From Nyssa sinensis (lineage: Eukaryota; Streptophyta; Magnoliopsida; Cornales; Nyssaceae), in assembly GCA_008638375.1 (NCBI GenBank), contig CM018037.1:33837076-33901075 (forward strand): a stretch of DNA of 64,000 bases, given 5' to 3'. A program made the position numbers and the translations under genes. This document shows positions 1 through 14,799 of the stretch, in pieces. How positions within the stretch are numbered: position 1 is the first letter of the stretch; the number at the start of each line of letters is the position of its first letter. Under the pieces are notes generated by a model that worked only from the letters and a program-made list of their open reading frames with translations, was not told the origin of the DNA and ran no database searches.

Positions 1-2144
1 ATGATTTTCTAGTATTTCTCTTTTTTTTTAAAAAAAGTAATAAAATTAGAAAAAATATTAAAAAATGATAAAGAATCAAGCGAAAGAATATGGAAATGAT
101 AGGTAAAAGTAAAGAATTCTTCATTTCTTTCCTTCATCTTTTCTTTTTCCTTTTTTTCTTATGTTAATCAAATAATTTTCTGACATTGTGTTTTCCATTT
201 TTTTTTTTTACTAAATTTACAAATTAAACAATAAAAATTATAAATTTTTTATGCTAAGTTTTAATTTATCATTTTTTTTTTAATTTATTGCTTGTGTAGA
301 AAACATGCAATAATTAATTCAACTATGTAATATTCTCTTTTGAAAACCTTTGGTTAAAAGCTTTAAGTAATGATGTTAAGTGATTTAACAAAAAGCTCAA
401 ATCCCAAACCATGCTTTGTGGGTGTGAATGATTAAAGAGACCATAATTTTCCTAAAGAGATGAAGACATGATAAAGAGCCGAAAGATACCTTTGGAATTG
501 GGACCATTGATTTCATAAAAGTTAGTTTTAATTAGCACTCAAATAATGTTGTTTGAAGTGAATGATTACAAATATATATATATATATATATTCATAATAA
601 TAAAAACAAATTTATTTAGGAAAATTATGTTTGATTGTATGTGATTAGAGACATATGCTGTTTCTTAGCTCCCACCAAAAGAAAAAAGGAAAAAAACCAG
701 ACATGCTTCTGTTTATTAGGAAACTGTTTTCTTGTTTTGTCATTTGATTTGATTTGATTTCAGTTTCTTTTTCATCACATTTAATCTTTGTTGATATTTA
801 GGTTGGATATTTTCCCAAGGTTGACCTTATCCTAAATAATTCCTTGTACGACTCCCTTCAATAATTTTATGCTTTAGGTTGAGTGATGTATGATTTTTTA
901 TAGATTGAATTTTGATATCATCTATTTATTTAAAAATGGTATAAAAAATTTTATCCAATTTAAATTTGATAATTTTTTATTGATTTGATTAAATAAATTA
1001 CATTTTTTTTATATTTTAAATTTATATAACATGTTAAAAATTAAATTATATAAAATTTTCTTAAGTTAAGTTTATATATTTTAAATTTTACATACAATAT
1101 ACATATTATAATATAATATTTTATATACATAATATATATTAATATTATTACCAAATCGAATTCGATCTGATATGATCTGATAATTTAATGGATTTATACA
1201 TCTGTCAAAAAATTTGATTCAATATAATTCGATAACTTTTTTTAACAAATAGAATTCAAAACACTCTCAATTCGAATCCGATCAGTTTACCACCCGAGTG
1301 TGGTGTGAGTTTGGACTGGTTAAAACTTAATATAAAAATTAACCTAAGAGTTTAGAAAAGGGATGTTTAAACTCAACCCATCTCATTTAAATTACAATAT
1401 AAAAATTACTTAAATTTTTTTGTGTATTTTAAAATATATATATAATATTCATAAATGCATATAATTGTGAAATAAATCAAACTAAAAAATAAAATAATAA
1501 TTTTAGATAAAGATAATAAATTCATTTTATTCATTTTTTACATGATGCTGATAAGTTTAGCATAATTGAGACAGGATGAGTATAGAATAACAATTAAAAA
1601 ATGACAGAAAGCTGTGGGGATTTTTTTTCTTAATTGAGCTTAAGTTCAAATGAGGGCGTCCCATCTCATGTCTGTCACATTGACATTTCCAATTGTGTGC
1701 AGCTTTTGACAAAAGCTAAATTGAATCTTGCCATTGCCCTTTCTCACAATTATTTTTGTTTTGGTACCAACCCACTCAATTGTTGCACACAATAATTGTA
1801 CCTTATTGTATGTGCTGGTGTTCTATTTATTGATGTGATCTATATAATTGGAGGCATTTTTCTTTGAGGGAGAACATAATTTACCAATTGGGCTAAGTTG
1901 GTGATGGTAAATGTTCAACTTGTTTGGTCTATCTTCCAATTGATTTGAGTACCAATATTCTATCTAGATCCAATACTCAATCCTATAAATAGGTTATTTT
2001 AACTTATAGTTGAGTTGTGGGAATATTCAAATCAGAATTATGCTTAATTTAAGAAATCTAACATCTTAATTTAACTATGAATGAGCTGAAGTTTAATATT
2101 GTGTGTGTATATATAATATGGAAAATATAGAATATATTGAAGGA
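1..2144. other. AT-rich intergenic DNA, no gene seen
   Basis: No convincing coding region on either strand. The stretch is very AT-rich, with poly-T runs and an (AT)n microsatellite near 573-592. Bases about 1150-1300 contain repeated ATCTGAT/AATCCGATC words ending in TTTACCACCC, which look like the end of an old non-autonomous hAT-type element, but I could not find its other end. Confidence 0.6.
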
Positions 2145-2386
2145 TTTTTTTTTTTAGCAACGAGGATAAATCTTTTCTACCTGTTCTCATGGCTTCGGAA
2201 TTGACTATCTATTATTGTTTATCGAAATAGGACTGAGGGACAAACCCTGGACACATACATCAACTTTACAACACATATTTCAATTAAATCACGGTGGATG
2301 CAATAGTAGAAATTCAAACCCACACTAAATACTTGAACTTGGTACACTGAGTACTTGAGGTCTCGTCCTGCCAACCACTATGCTCC
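2145..2386 (-). mobile_element. tRNA-derived SINE, minus strand
   Basis: Read on the minus strand, the element begins with an A-box-like block (AGCATAGTGGTTGGCA, complement of about 2371-2386). About 55 bases later comes a B-box-like block (GGGTTTGAATTTC, complement of about 2309-2321; consensus GGTTCGANTCC). It ends in an A-tail, seen as the run of 11 T at 2145-2155 on the plus strand. This order of Pol III boxes plus an A-tail is the usual plant SINE layout. I found no clear target-site duplication, so the outer limits are approximate. Confidence 0.6.
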
Positions 2387-3364
2387 GTTTTACAAACTCA
2401 CAAAATTTCCCTTTTTTCATGTGAAGTAAAATATTATATGACACATGATGAATAGTAAATTGCAAGAATTTAATACCGGAAAGGAATCAAAATCTCACTT
2501 AGAAGAGGCACATGAGCATCAAAACAGACTCTAGCAAGTTGTCAATATAATTTTTGATATTTGTTGAATTGGATAATGGTCTAAAGGTATTATATGTTCA
2601 TTTAGAGAAGAAAGAGCAGAGTTTAAGTCAAAGGAATGAAAGTTAGTAAGAATTTAAAGTATCGACTTTAGCAATTGATTAAACTTTTAAAATATATAAA
2701 TAATCATATTTATACACTTTTTTTCTCGATAAGTGATATCGGTTTTGGACACCGGCCATCTTATAATGAACCTCTCATTTTTTTTTCAACGGTGACTTGA
2801 ATGCATGCCACATCATATGCTATTCAATTATTTAACGACAAATGTATAATGTGATATGCATTCAAGGTTCCATGGAAGGAAACTGACGCTGATGAGGATC
2901 CTGATCCATTGATACTCATTGTTGCTTGGGCTTCTGCAAAATTATAGGGCCCAACAAGTTTCATCACTTGAATCTGATTTTTGATCCAACCCATTCGCAA
3001 TTGGGCTGGTCCATGGGCTTATTTCTTTAGGCAGAAAGTCATATTAAATAAACGGGCCATAAGACCCATTCGATCCATTTATGGTAGACAAGATTTTATC
3101 ATTGGTCCATTGAACTTGGACCCTTATTAATCCATCTATACATTCAACAAGAAGAATAGGCAAAAGGAAACTCGGGCTTGGCTAAATTTAGAGGGGGTCA
3201 TGTTTATCCTTTTGTAGTACCCCGTTCTACATCGGTTAGGTATAAGGAGTTTAATTAGCTTATATGATATTACAAGTCTTATTATTAACAGCACAAGCTT
3301 AAGTATTTTGAGATATAATGTTGTAGCCTCTTTCAAGTTGTTGGGATAACAGACTTGAAACATT

Positions 3365-3472
3365 ACAAGTCATATTAGAGTCGATTCCGTCTTGTGATGG
3401 ACATCGTGGCGATGTGGTACAAGTCGTATTAGAGTCTCTTCCGTCCTGTGACGGACTTCGTGGCGATGTGAT
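3365..3472. repeat. Tandem repeat, 54-bp unit, 2 copies
   Basis: Two adjacent copies of a 54-base unit start at 3365 (ACAAGTCATATTAGAGTC) and 3419 (ACAAGTCGTATTAGAGTC), with about 87 percent identity. They lie inside a longer stretch (about 3215-3520) that begins with TACATCGGTTAGGTATAAGG and ends near TACATCGCCGGTGATTGG. The first of these words resembles dispersed plant LTR/TRIM-type repeats. I saw no TG...CA ends, so the class is left open. Confidence 0.6.
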
Positions 3473-3849
3473 AGAGTTGGATCCTACATCGCCGGTGATT
3501 GGTTTAAAAGATACCATAAATTTTGTTACTAATAACTTAGGCTTTGTTTTTCTTTCCATTTTGCCCGAAAAAACAAAAAAAATATAGAGGCAGCCTAATG
3601 TTGCTTTACTTGAATAATGCACCCATTAATTTGGCAATATTAAGTTCAATAATTGAACAAAAATGCTTATTAGATTGAAGATTATATATTCTTATTAAAG
3701 GCCCATTATTTTTTAAAACCTAAAGCATGGAGCTCGTGTGGTTTATTTGTTGTCTATGTTGCATATAATATAAGGAAGTTACTTGGATTTTTTTTGGAAC
3801 TGTGCCTAACACAAGTGGTAACATGTACCTTTAGTTATGCAGTCTTCTA

Positions 3850-4140
3850 GTTGAGCTGTGGGGGATTCGTGAAGGCCTTATGTTGTTAAGAGGCCTAGAC
3901 CACCCCAGAATCATCATTGAATCCGATTGTGCGACTGCGATTCAAATGCTACTTAAGCCCCTCGTGGAAGACAATACCCATAATGTTATTAATGGATAAA
4001 TTATTTTATGAACCCGTCGTATGATATAACAACCAATCCCACATGATTGTAGGACATTGGTGTCAAAATTCAAGCAATGTGTACTTATCGAGAGGGTAAC
4101 CACTGATGGCTAACATGGGAGTCCAGCCTGGGGATCCTCC
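3850..4140 (+). pseudogene. RNase H-like retroelement fragment (degenerate)
   Basis: From 3850 the plus strand reads VELWGIREGLMLLRG, then RIIIESDCATAIQMLLKPLV. This is the typical pattern of the RNase H-like domain found in plant non-LTR retrotransposons and their domesticated relatives (AELWAIREGL...ESDS...AV...). The frame is broken: a stop TAA follows NVIN near 3994-4000. The tail words YREGNH (about 4089-4106) and ANMGVQPGDPP (about 4112-4144) are recognisable only after frame changes. There is no start codon, reverse transcriptase or A-tail, so this is a broken relic. The fragment runs up to the hAT MITE at 4166, and family-like residues (RVVLYRQEP) resume directly behind that MITE. Confidence 0.65.
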
Positions 4141-4165
4141 ATTCTCTTCCTAATAAACTAGAGTT

Positions 4166-4608
4166 CATAGTTATCAGAATTAGATTGAATAGGCTGATTG
4201 AATCGGTTGAACCAAAAATCGGGTATTAAATCACTTTGATTTGATTAAAATACCTGTTTTATTTAAGAATCGAAAAAAAATCGGTTAAACTACCTTTTGT
4301 TTTTTTATTACTTACGATTTTTTTTCTCACAAAACTTCTTATATTTGATGATTAAATGATAAAATTTAGTATAAAATGAGATATTGTTACATTTATTTTT
4401 GTTATATATTAAACTTATACATTAAGATAATTTTAATGATTCTGCTTATATTTTGTTATTTATTACTAGATAATAAAAAAAAAATATTTTGTTATTTTCT
4501 TAATTTTTAATATATTAATTATAAAACTGGTTGAACCATCGATTGAACTAGTGAACCGTGAACCGGCCCCTCACCAGTTTTTTGTCCGGTCCAGTTCTGA
4601 TAACTATG
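4166..4608. mobile_element. hAT-type MITE with perfect 8-bp target duplication
   Basis: The 443-bp element starts CATAGTTATCAGAAT and ends with the inverted copy TTCTGATAACTATG. Behind the termini lie matching GAACCG/CGGTTC-rich subterminal regions. It is flanked on both sides by the identical octamer CTAGAGTT (4158-4165 and 4609-4616), the target-site length of hAT transposons. There is no coding capacity, so it is non-autonomous. It sits inside the RNase H-like pseudogene, which makes it the younger of the two. Confidence 0.85.
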
Positions 4609-4616
4609 CTAGAGTT

Positions 4617-5592
4617 GTTCTATATAGGCAAGAACCAAAGTGTTAGTAGGTTGACCCGGGTTATAGCCCACCCCAAATTCTATCAAAAATAAAATAAAAT
4701 TATACATGTATAATTTTAGCCATTTTCAAGTTAGTTTACCTTAGAATCTTGGCTTAACCCCAAATTTCTCCACTAAAATTTTTTAGAATTTTATTATTTC
4801 TCTTATTTTTCATCCCAAAATTTTGACCAGCCCCAAAATTTTTCTACTAAATTTTTTTAATTCTCTCTAATTTTATTTTTTCATCTTTTCTGGTTCTATC
4901 GTTGTTAGTAGGCATGGACGCGGTGGCTTTTTTTAAGAGCTAATTAGACTATTCTTTTAAAGTTAATTGAGAAGAATGTCAATAGCTCAAAAAAGAACTC
5001 CATATATGAGAAAAATTATTTATGAGTATCAATATATTGCATCCAGACTAATAAATGTGTGATATATCATTAAAATATAAGAGTTGACGATTTTATTAAT
5101 TTTGGAAACCCATGAATACCAGCTCATCCTTAATATCACCAAGAAAAATGCTACACTTTTCAAATATTTATTCCAAATATTACATCATAAATGATGTGTC
5201 ACAATAATATTAATAATGCATTAAGTAATAAAATTAACGTGACATGATAAAATTTTGTTATATTATTGTCTTATCATTTAAAATAAATATTTAAAAATGG
5301 TAACATTATTGGTAGAAACATACCCAAATTGGAATTCAGGCTACCTAGAAAGTATGCTGAAAGAAATTTTCCTTGCTAACTCTGAAGTTTCTTTTCCAGG
5401 TTACCGTTAGTGGAGTTGTCTCTTTCTTTTCCAGGCTATCATCATGGACTTTCTTTCTTCTTTTTTGTCTCCTACTTCATTTTAAAATTTTAAAATTTAT
5501 GATTTTTTTTTTTTGGACGACGCTTCATTATAGTTTGAGGGTCCACTGAGTTTGAATTATAATTTGATTCAGAGAAAGAATGTGGAGAGTTA

Positions 5593-5627
<35 letters not shown>

Positions 5628-6803
5628 AGAGTTTTTTTGTGTGGAGCAAGAGCAACTCTAGCCTTTTAATAATACTATATCATGCGTATTTAAAACGATA
5701 ATCATTATATATGTGTGTGTATATATATATAATTTCTATGTGTAAGTATCACCATATGGTACCTATCCAAATTGAAATCCAAGCTCTCTAGAAACTCTAT
5801 TGACTTTGCCAACTTTGAAGTTTCTTATTTGGGTGACCTCAAGTGTGTCTCCATCACAATTAATAGCTCATGGACTATTCTTTTAGAATGGGTGGATAGG
5901 AGTTGAGATAACACCTTATTAAATTGGGTTTTAGCTCTTTTTTTCTTCTCATCTCTTACCTCCTCATTTCATGAGAGAAATTCATATACTCTAAGCTAAC
6001 TCTTCTACAATTTTCTTTTAAGTGGGTGTTTGGCTTGTCTAAAATGAGAATTTGAGACTAGAACATTATTTTTCTTTTTATCAAAATAACATGTGTTTGA
6101 CATTTAACTCAAAACATAATTTTGATTATTGATTCATCAAATTTCGTTTGTAAAATAGAATTCTGAAAACATTAGAATATGACATTTTTATCAGCATTAG
6201 AACATTTTTAATATTAAATATTATTTTATTCATGCTAAATTTATATTTTGATATTGTTACAGTACAAAAATATCAGATTTTAGTAACTTTACTTTAATAT
6301 TAAAATATTATTTTTTAACAGAATGATTTTTTTTCTTAAAAAAGAAGTGTGAACCCAATACCTCCATTTGACATATGTTAATTGTATTTTATGATATGAT
6401 ATAAATTGACGCTAATTATTCTTTATGTCAAATCTGGCATTTTTGGCAAGTTAGCATATATTGTTGGAACAATAATTTTCATATCAATATCAAATTTTAA
6501 AATTACCACATCAAAAAATACATGTATTAGAGTTGCTCTTACTCATGAATCTATCACTTATACATTACTTAAGACTTAATAAATATATATTATATTTAAA
6601 AATAATTTTTTTAATAAATATTTTAAAAGCAACTAATTTTAATATAATAAATATTTTAGAATTCATTTCTTAATTCTAATTAAAGAAATATGAGCATAAG
6701 TAACAAATATAAACACTCACGATTTAATTAATACATACATTATACATATTAATATTATATATTATACATACACCAATCAAATCACAAAATGCAAATTACT
6801 AAG
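4617..6803. other. AT-rich intergenic DNA, no gene seen
   Basis: No supported gene. The stretch begins with a short tail that may belong to the RNase H-like relic (to about 4640). It then holds T-rich, partly self-similar sequence (4730-4890) and an (AT)n microsatellite at 5596-5624. Two related blocks near 5325-5400 and 5755-5830 both carry a CCAAATTGRAATYCARGCT word followed by AACTCTGAAGTTTCTT or AACTTTGAAGTTTCTT, which suggests an old local duplication about 430 bp apart. Confidence 0.5.
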
Positions 6804-7170
6804 ATTGTGTTTGGATAGTAATTCAGATATAATTTTTTAAAAAATATTTCTAAAAATTTTGTAATTAATTTTTTAAAAATTGTGAATATGCATTTAGATA
6901 TGATAATTTAAATTATAAAAAACTAAAATTAATAACTTGCCAGACATCTATCTCACGTTTTGAAATTAAAATTGTTTGATTATGTTTTTAAAAATAAATT
7001 TTTAATTTCAAAACGTGAAATACAGGTTTAACAAGTTATTAGTTTTAATTTTTTATAATTTAGATTATCATATCTAAATATATTTTTATAGTTTTTAAAA
7101 AATTAATTATAAAATTTTAAAAAATATTTTCTAAAAAATTATAAGGATTTCCTTCTAAGTTATTCCAAAT
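6804..7170. mobile_element. Long hairpin MITE
   Basis: About 365 bp of AT-rich DNA forms one long imperfect inverted repeat. The left-arm word TTTAGATATGATAATTTAAA (from about 6894) is matched by its complement ending near 7078. The centre is marked by the pair CACGTTTTGAAATT and AATTTCAAAACGTG near 6955-7017. The left end reads GTGTTTGGATA and the right end is the complement of GATTTGGAATA. A half-length relative occurs at about 29951-30115. The element ends about 600 bp upstream of the epimerase start codon. The target duplication is not clear. Confidence 0.75.
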
Positions 7171-7773
7171 CAATTATCTAGAATCTAAGCTACGCCAAAA
7201 GGCTCCAAAAATGATCCTCCACAGGTGGTCAGCAGCAAAATTGGAACGTGTCAAAAATAGACTCAATGTAATGACGAGAATGGCCTCATCATAGTCACCT
7301 TTGTCCTCTTCTATTTTTTGTACGGTCTTTGACTTCATTTCAGCTTCTTCTCCGAACGGCTCTCTCTCTCTCTCTCTTCCTGATTCCCCTCTCTCCTCCT
7401 TGAGTCCTCCCTCAGATTTCTTTGGTGGGGCTCCTCTCTCTGAATTCAGAAATCCTTTCCAAGTCCATATCTGATTTCTTACTCCTCCATTCCCCCTTAT
7501 CACATTGCTTTATCCACAATCCAGATAAGCCAGAGTCCCTTCCCTTCTAGACACCAGTTGATTCCGCAAAAGATAAGCACAAGCCCCAACCCCCTCCAAT
7601 CTCTTCAACCCGTCAGCAATTTGATTCCAATCTAGTTCAAAGCCTAGCCCCATTTCTGTTTCTGACCTTTATCATTCAATTCACTCTGAAATTCTAATTC
7701 TTGCCAATACAAAGATGGAACTCAACAATTAATCATCAATCCAACAACACCACCACCCAAATTATTAATCAAA
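7171..7773 (+). promoter_or_regulatory. Upstream region and CT-rich leader of the epimerase gene
   Basis: This 600-bp stretch between the hairpin MITE and the epimerase start codon has higher GC than the DNA before it. It carries CT-rich tracts, including (CT)9 at about 7362-7379 and CCTCTCTCC blocks to about 7440. CT-rich tracts near plant transcription starts are common. I could not place a TATA box with confidence, so the transcription start is unknown. Confidence 0.4.
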
Positions 7774-9033
7774 ATGGAAAAATCTCTCTACGTTCACCGA
7801 TACCGGTGGCCTTTCGCAATCAGCAAACTCGCTTTATGGTCTTTGATTTTCATCGCCTTGATCATTTTCCTTTTCTTCCATTCGCCTTCTTCTTCATACT
7901 CTTATCGCTCTCGCCGCCTCACCTCTAATTGGGGCGGACCCGACTGGGAAAAGCGCGTCCAGAGATCCGCACGCGGTCGTTTCCACACCGGCAGCCACGG
8001 CCACCTTTCCGTCCTTGTGACCGGGGCAGCTGGTTTCGTCGGCACACACGTCTCCGTGGCGCTCAAGGGCCGTGGCGACGGAGTCGTCGGTCTTGACAAT
8101 TTCAACGAATACTACGACCCCTCATTGAAACGGGCACGCCAGAAGCTCTTAGACCGCAATGGCGTCTTCGTCGTCGAGGGCGACATCAATGACTCTAATC
8201 TTCTACACAAATTGTTTGATGTTGTGCCCTTTACACACGTAATGCATCTCGCGGCGCAGGCGGGCGTGCGGTACGCAATGAAGAACCCCAGCTCGTATGT
8301 TCACAGCAACATTGCAGGCCTTGTTAATGTTCTCGAGGTCTGCAAGTCTGCGAATCCACAGCCGGCAATCGTCTGGGCATCGTCTAGTTCGGTCTACGGA
8401 CTCAATTCCAAGGTACCCTTTTCAGAGAAAGATCGAACAGATCAACCAGCAAGTCTATATGCAGCGACCAAGAAGGCTGGTGAGGAGATTGCACATACAT
8501 ATAATCACATATACGGCCTTTCCATCACTGGGTTGCGATTTTTCACAGTTTATGGACCTTGGGGAAGACCTGATATGGCCTATTTCTTCTTCACAAAGGA
8601 CATTCTCAAAGGGAAGGCAATAACAATCTTTGAAGGTCCTAATCATGCTAGTGTTGCGAGGGACTTTACTTACATTGATGATATAGTCAATGGTTGTTTG
8701 GGAGCATTGGATACAGCAGGGAAGAGCACTGGGAGTGGTGGGAAGAAGAAAGGGGCGGCGCAATTACGGGTGTTTAATCTTGGGAATACATCACCAGTGC
8801 GTGTTAGTCAGCTTGTGAGCATATTGGAGAAGTTGTTGATGGTGAAGGCAAAGAAAATCGTGTTGCCAATGCCAAGGAATGGGGATGTGCTATTCACCCA
8901 TGCCAATATAAGCTCGGCGCAGAGAGAGCTCGGATACAAGCCCACCACAGATTTGCAAACAGGGTTGAAGAAATTTGTCCGCTGGTACCAGAATTATCAT
9001 ATGCTAAAAGAGAAGAGAAGGAGTTCTTGGTGA
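7774..9033 (+). CDS. GAE: UDP-glucuronate 4-epimerase (GAE family)
   Basis: Single-exon gene of 419 residues. It interconverts UDP-glucuronate and UDP-galacturonate, the activated sugar for pectin, in the Golgi. It is a type II membrane protein: a short cytosolic tail (about 1-17), one hydrophobic segment (about 18-37), a Ser-rich stem, then a short-chain dehydrogenase/epimerase fold. The NAD-binding loop TGAAGFVG is at 83-90, SSSSVYG at 203-209, and the catalytic YxxxK is Y229-K233 (SLYAATKKAGE). Length and lack of introns match plant GAE proteins. Of the paralogues I would expect it nearest to the GAE1/GAE6 type, but that needs a tree. The first ATG gives the full N-terminal anchor, so this start is preferred. 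A Lys/Gly-rich insert (316-327, KSTGSGGKKKGA) is typical of a variable surface loop. Confidence 0.95.
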   Translation: MEKSLYVHRYRWPFAISKLALWSLIFIALIIFLFFHSPSSSYSYRSRRLTSNWGGPDWEKRVQRSARGRFHTGSHGHLSVLVTGAAGFVGTHVSVALKGRGDGVVGLDNFNEYYDPSLKRARQKLLDRNGVFVVEGDINDSNLLHKLFDVVPFTHVMHLAAQAGVRYAMKNPSSYVHSNIAGLVNVLEVCKSANPQPAIVWASSSSVYGLNSKVPFSEKDRTDQPASLYAATKKAGEEIAHTYNHIYGLSITGLRFFTVYGPWGRPDMAYFFFTKDILKGKAITIFEGPNHASVARDFTYIDDIVNGCLGALDTAGKSTGSGGKKKGAAQLRVFNLGNTSPVRVSQLVSILEKLLMVKAKKIVLPMPRNGDVLFTHANISSAQRELGYKPTTDLQTGLKKFVRWYQNYHMLKEKRRSSW

Positions 9034-9307
9034 TTTCTATTGGGCATTGTATGGTTGAGTTATTTGAACTTTTATTCAAGTTAGTTATTGCATATATCTA
9101 ACTTTTGGTGTTCTTTCTGATTTCATTCATATAGCAATGTGACAAAAAGGGGGAGTTTTGGAACAATTACAGAGAGGTTTTATAATTGATGTGCACTATT
9201 TACTTTTTATTGGACTTGTGGTATCTCTATTGTGTTCTCCCACATTGTTTTCTCTCTCTTTTTTAGTTTTCTTTTCTTCATGTTATTGGTAGTTTAGCCA
9301 TTGTATT

Positions 9308-9347
<40 letters not shown>

Positions 9348-10084
9348 TTTTAATGAAACATGCCTTATTTTGTGTCTTATTAATATTTGTAGCATTTGAT
9401 TTAATTTGTGCTTTCTTATACTTGGTTGTGAAGTGAGAATGGAAACTGATGACTTTTGGTTAGTGTTTCCTCTCTTGATGCACATCTTGATATTGCAGCA
9501 ATCAACTACCAGTGACCAGTCTGTACAAGCATGTAACTGATTTTGGAGTATTATGATATTTTTTTCTTAAGTACTTGTTTCTGTTTCAACGTTTTTCCCT
9601 CTTTAACATAAGGATCCTTAATCCTAATGCCTCAATACATTAGTTTTCTGCATTTTCAATTGACTGTTCTGTTATGTTATGCGCATGAATAATTGATTAC
9701 ATTACATGTTCACTACCTAAGGTTTTTCTTTGTAAAAGAACCACTTCTATGGCTTTCATCAGGAAGTTTTTTCTGGTTCTCTTCTATTGGGTTGGATGAT
9801 ACCTTTTGCGAAGGAAAGATGAATGTGTGAAATGATTGGAGAAACTAGGAATAGTTTGGATACATTTTATTAAACATTATATTGTAACTTGTATGTGTAC
9901 AGATGTGAGAAGAGAAAGATTATAAAACAGTTAGCAGAAATGCATGCTAAAAATTTGATTCTCGGGGTCTTCATCGTGATCTAGTTCTTGTGCTTCGAAA
10001 CCTTTCCGGATGAGATGGTTCTTTGGGGTCTTAAAATCTTGCTGTTACCATTAATTGGCATCGTGAAGTCTCCTTCAACCCCAA
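9034..10084. other. Downstream region of the epimerase gene, no second gene seen
   Basis: This contains the 3' untranslated region of the epimerase gene, whose exact end is not visible. A (TA)16 microsatellite lies at 9311-9342. The rest has moderate AT content and no convincing coding frame. Confidence 0.5.
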
Positions 10085-10250
10085 ACATTGCATACATAGT
10101 TTTAAATTTGATATCAGGAAACAGTAGTTTTAAATATCTTGAGACATGGCATACATAATTTTAAATTTGATATCAGAAAATATTAGTTTTAAATATCTTT
10201 AGACATTGCATACATAGTTTTAAATTTGACATCAGAAAATACTTCATCTT
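10085..10250. repeat. Tandem repeat, 59-bp unit, about 2.8 copies
   Basis: The word ACATNGCATACATARTTTTA begins at 10085, 10144 and 10203, giving an exact 59-base period. Each unit also carries TTTGAYATCAGRAAA. Copies differ by a few substitutions. The unit is non-coding. Confidence 0.8.
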
Positions 10251-11802
10251 GTTCTGGTTAAATAAAGCATTTGCTTAGGCGCTAAAAGATAAAGGAAAAA
10301 ATTTCATTCTAGTTACTCGTAACGAGGATTTTGAAGTTGTGAAAGAACAAGTTGAGGTGGTTCAGCTCAGTTGTGTAGATTGCATCTGTCTACTTTCTGG
10401 GAGAAGCTGGAAGGAGATTGAATTTGACTATAGGAAATCAATTTGAGGGCACCATTATAGGCCATGTTTCCTTGGAGTTAAATCCAATCACACCCTATAC
10501 ATACAAGGCATTGGCAATTAGGGCATTTACTCTCCTTTTGAAATTATGCATGAGGACATTTATGGGAAGACTTGCACACACATGCAGACACGCGCACACA
10601 CACACACATGTACGTATTCTAGAACCCTTTAGGAACAACAGCTGAACAGGGGTAAGAAGTCAAGAATCCATTCTCCCAAAGTCTAGTGATGTGGGGAAAA
10701 GATTTGCCCTCCCTGGTTAAGCCTAGAATTTGTTTGGATTACAAGTTGGGCAATCCAAACAAATCCACAAGTGGACATTCGTATGGACCTTAATCAGTGG
10801 AGTGTGATATGCATTATTTGTTTTCTTGAATTCCACGCAGCAGATTTCTTAAATTAGGAAAGCCATCTCACAGGATAACATTCTGTGTTCTAACTCATTT
10901 ACGACTTTTTAAGCCAAAATACTTCAATCCAGTGAAGTATTGGATCAAGAGAACACATGTTTGTTACTAACAAGTGCAGCATCTATTGCAAAATTTGCAA
11001 GCCATTTTCATTGCAGAATTCCATCCTCCAGGTTCAGTATCAATTGTTTGCGGGAGAGTCGGTCATTCGCAATTTCAGCATCTGATGCTGGAGTTAGAAG
11101 TGTCATGTTGATTAGCAAGGAAAATGGTTAATTGGCTGTGGCAATGCCTCCAGTATTATGAAAGGAGAAAAAGATGATTACATCAAACTAAACTTGATCA
11201 TGATTGGTATATAATATAGCACTCAAAATCATATATACATGTTGCTTTCATTGCATTTGAGGCTAGCAAAAGTTTCGTTAGAATTAAGTAATTTCATCAC
11301 AGGATCCCTAATCTCTGTTAATTTGAGACAATTTTGTTTCAACAGAAGAAAAAAAAAATCCAAGGGCTAATTGAACAGTATTATATCCAATCAGGCAGAA
11401 TATGTAAAGATAAATGCATACACAAGGACTTCGGGGTGCAAAATGGAAGAAAAATAACATTGTGGCATTACTCTTATGTCCTGATTTCCTCAAACCGTCA
11501 ATAAACACAGTATCTAATTCAAGCTACTGTGTAACTTAGGTTTCTTACCATATCACGTCAAAAAATAACGTTCATCCAAACATCTTGAAAATAAAGATTA
11601 ATCAAAAGAAGATGATCCCCCTCGCAATATCAAACGACAACAAAATTGTTAAGGCAAAACACTTAATACATAGATCCTACCAAGTCCCCTGACCCCATAT
11701 ACCATGAAGCTTGAAATGTAAATTCCAACCCAACAAGACTACAAGGACTGAAGGCTTGTAACTAGCTAGAAAGAAAGCAACAAAAGGAAAGGTATGGCAT
11801 CT
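10251..11802. other. Intergenic DNA and 3' region of the S20 gene
   Basis: No convincing gene. A short CA-rich microsatellite lies near 10577-10610. The part next to 11803 should hold the S20 3' untranslated region (minus strand), but its polyadenylation site is not evident. Confidence 0.5.
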
Positions 11803-14656
<2,854 letters not shown>

Positions 14657-14719
14657 TTTTGCTTCGTGTTCTACAGAAAACAAAAATCGAATAACAAAGA
14701 GAACTATCTATTTATACAT

Positions 14720-14752
<33 letters not shown>

Positions 14753-14799
14753 CACACACACATACACAGTTGAGAATTTTACACTAGGGTCGGAGATAC

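Noticed and set aside
1605..1625. AAAGCTGTGGGGATT, reminiscent of a miR396 star strand
   Set aside because: The complementary arm carrying a mature miRNA sequence is not found within 300 bp on either side.
3299..3622. 107-codon minus-strand frame containing two similar Ser/Arg-rich segments
   Set aside because: The apparent internal protein repeat is only the 54-bp DNA tandem repeat read through; 54 is a multiple of three so any frame stays open.
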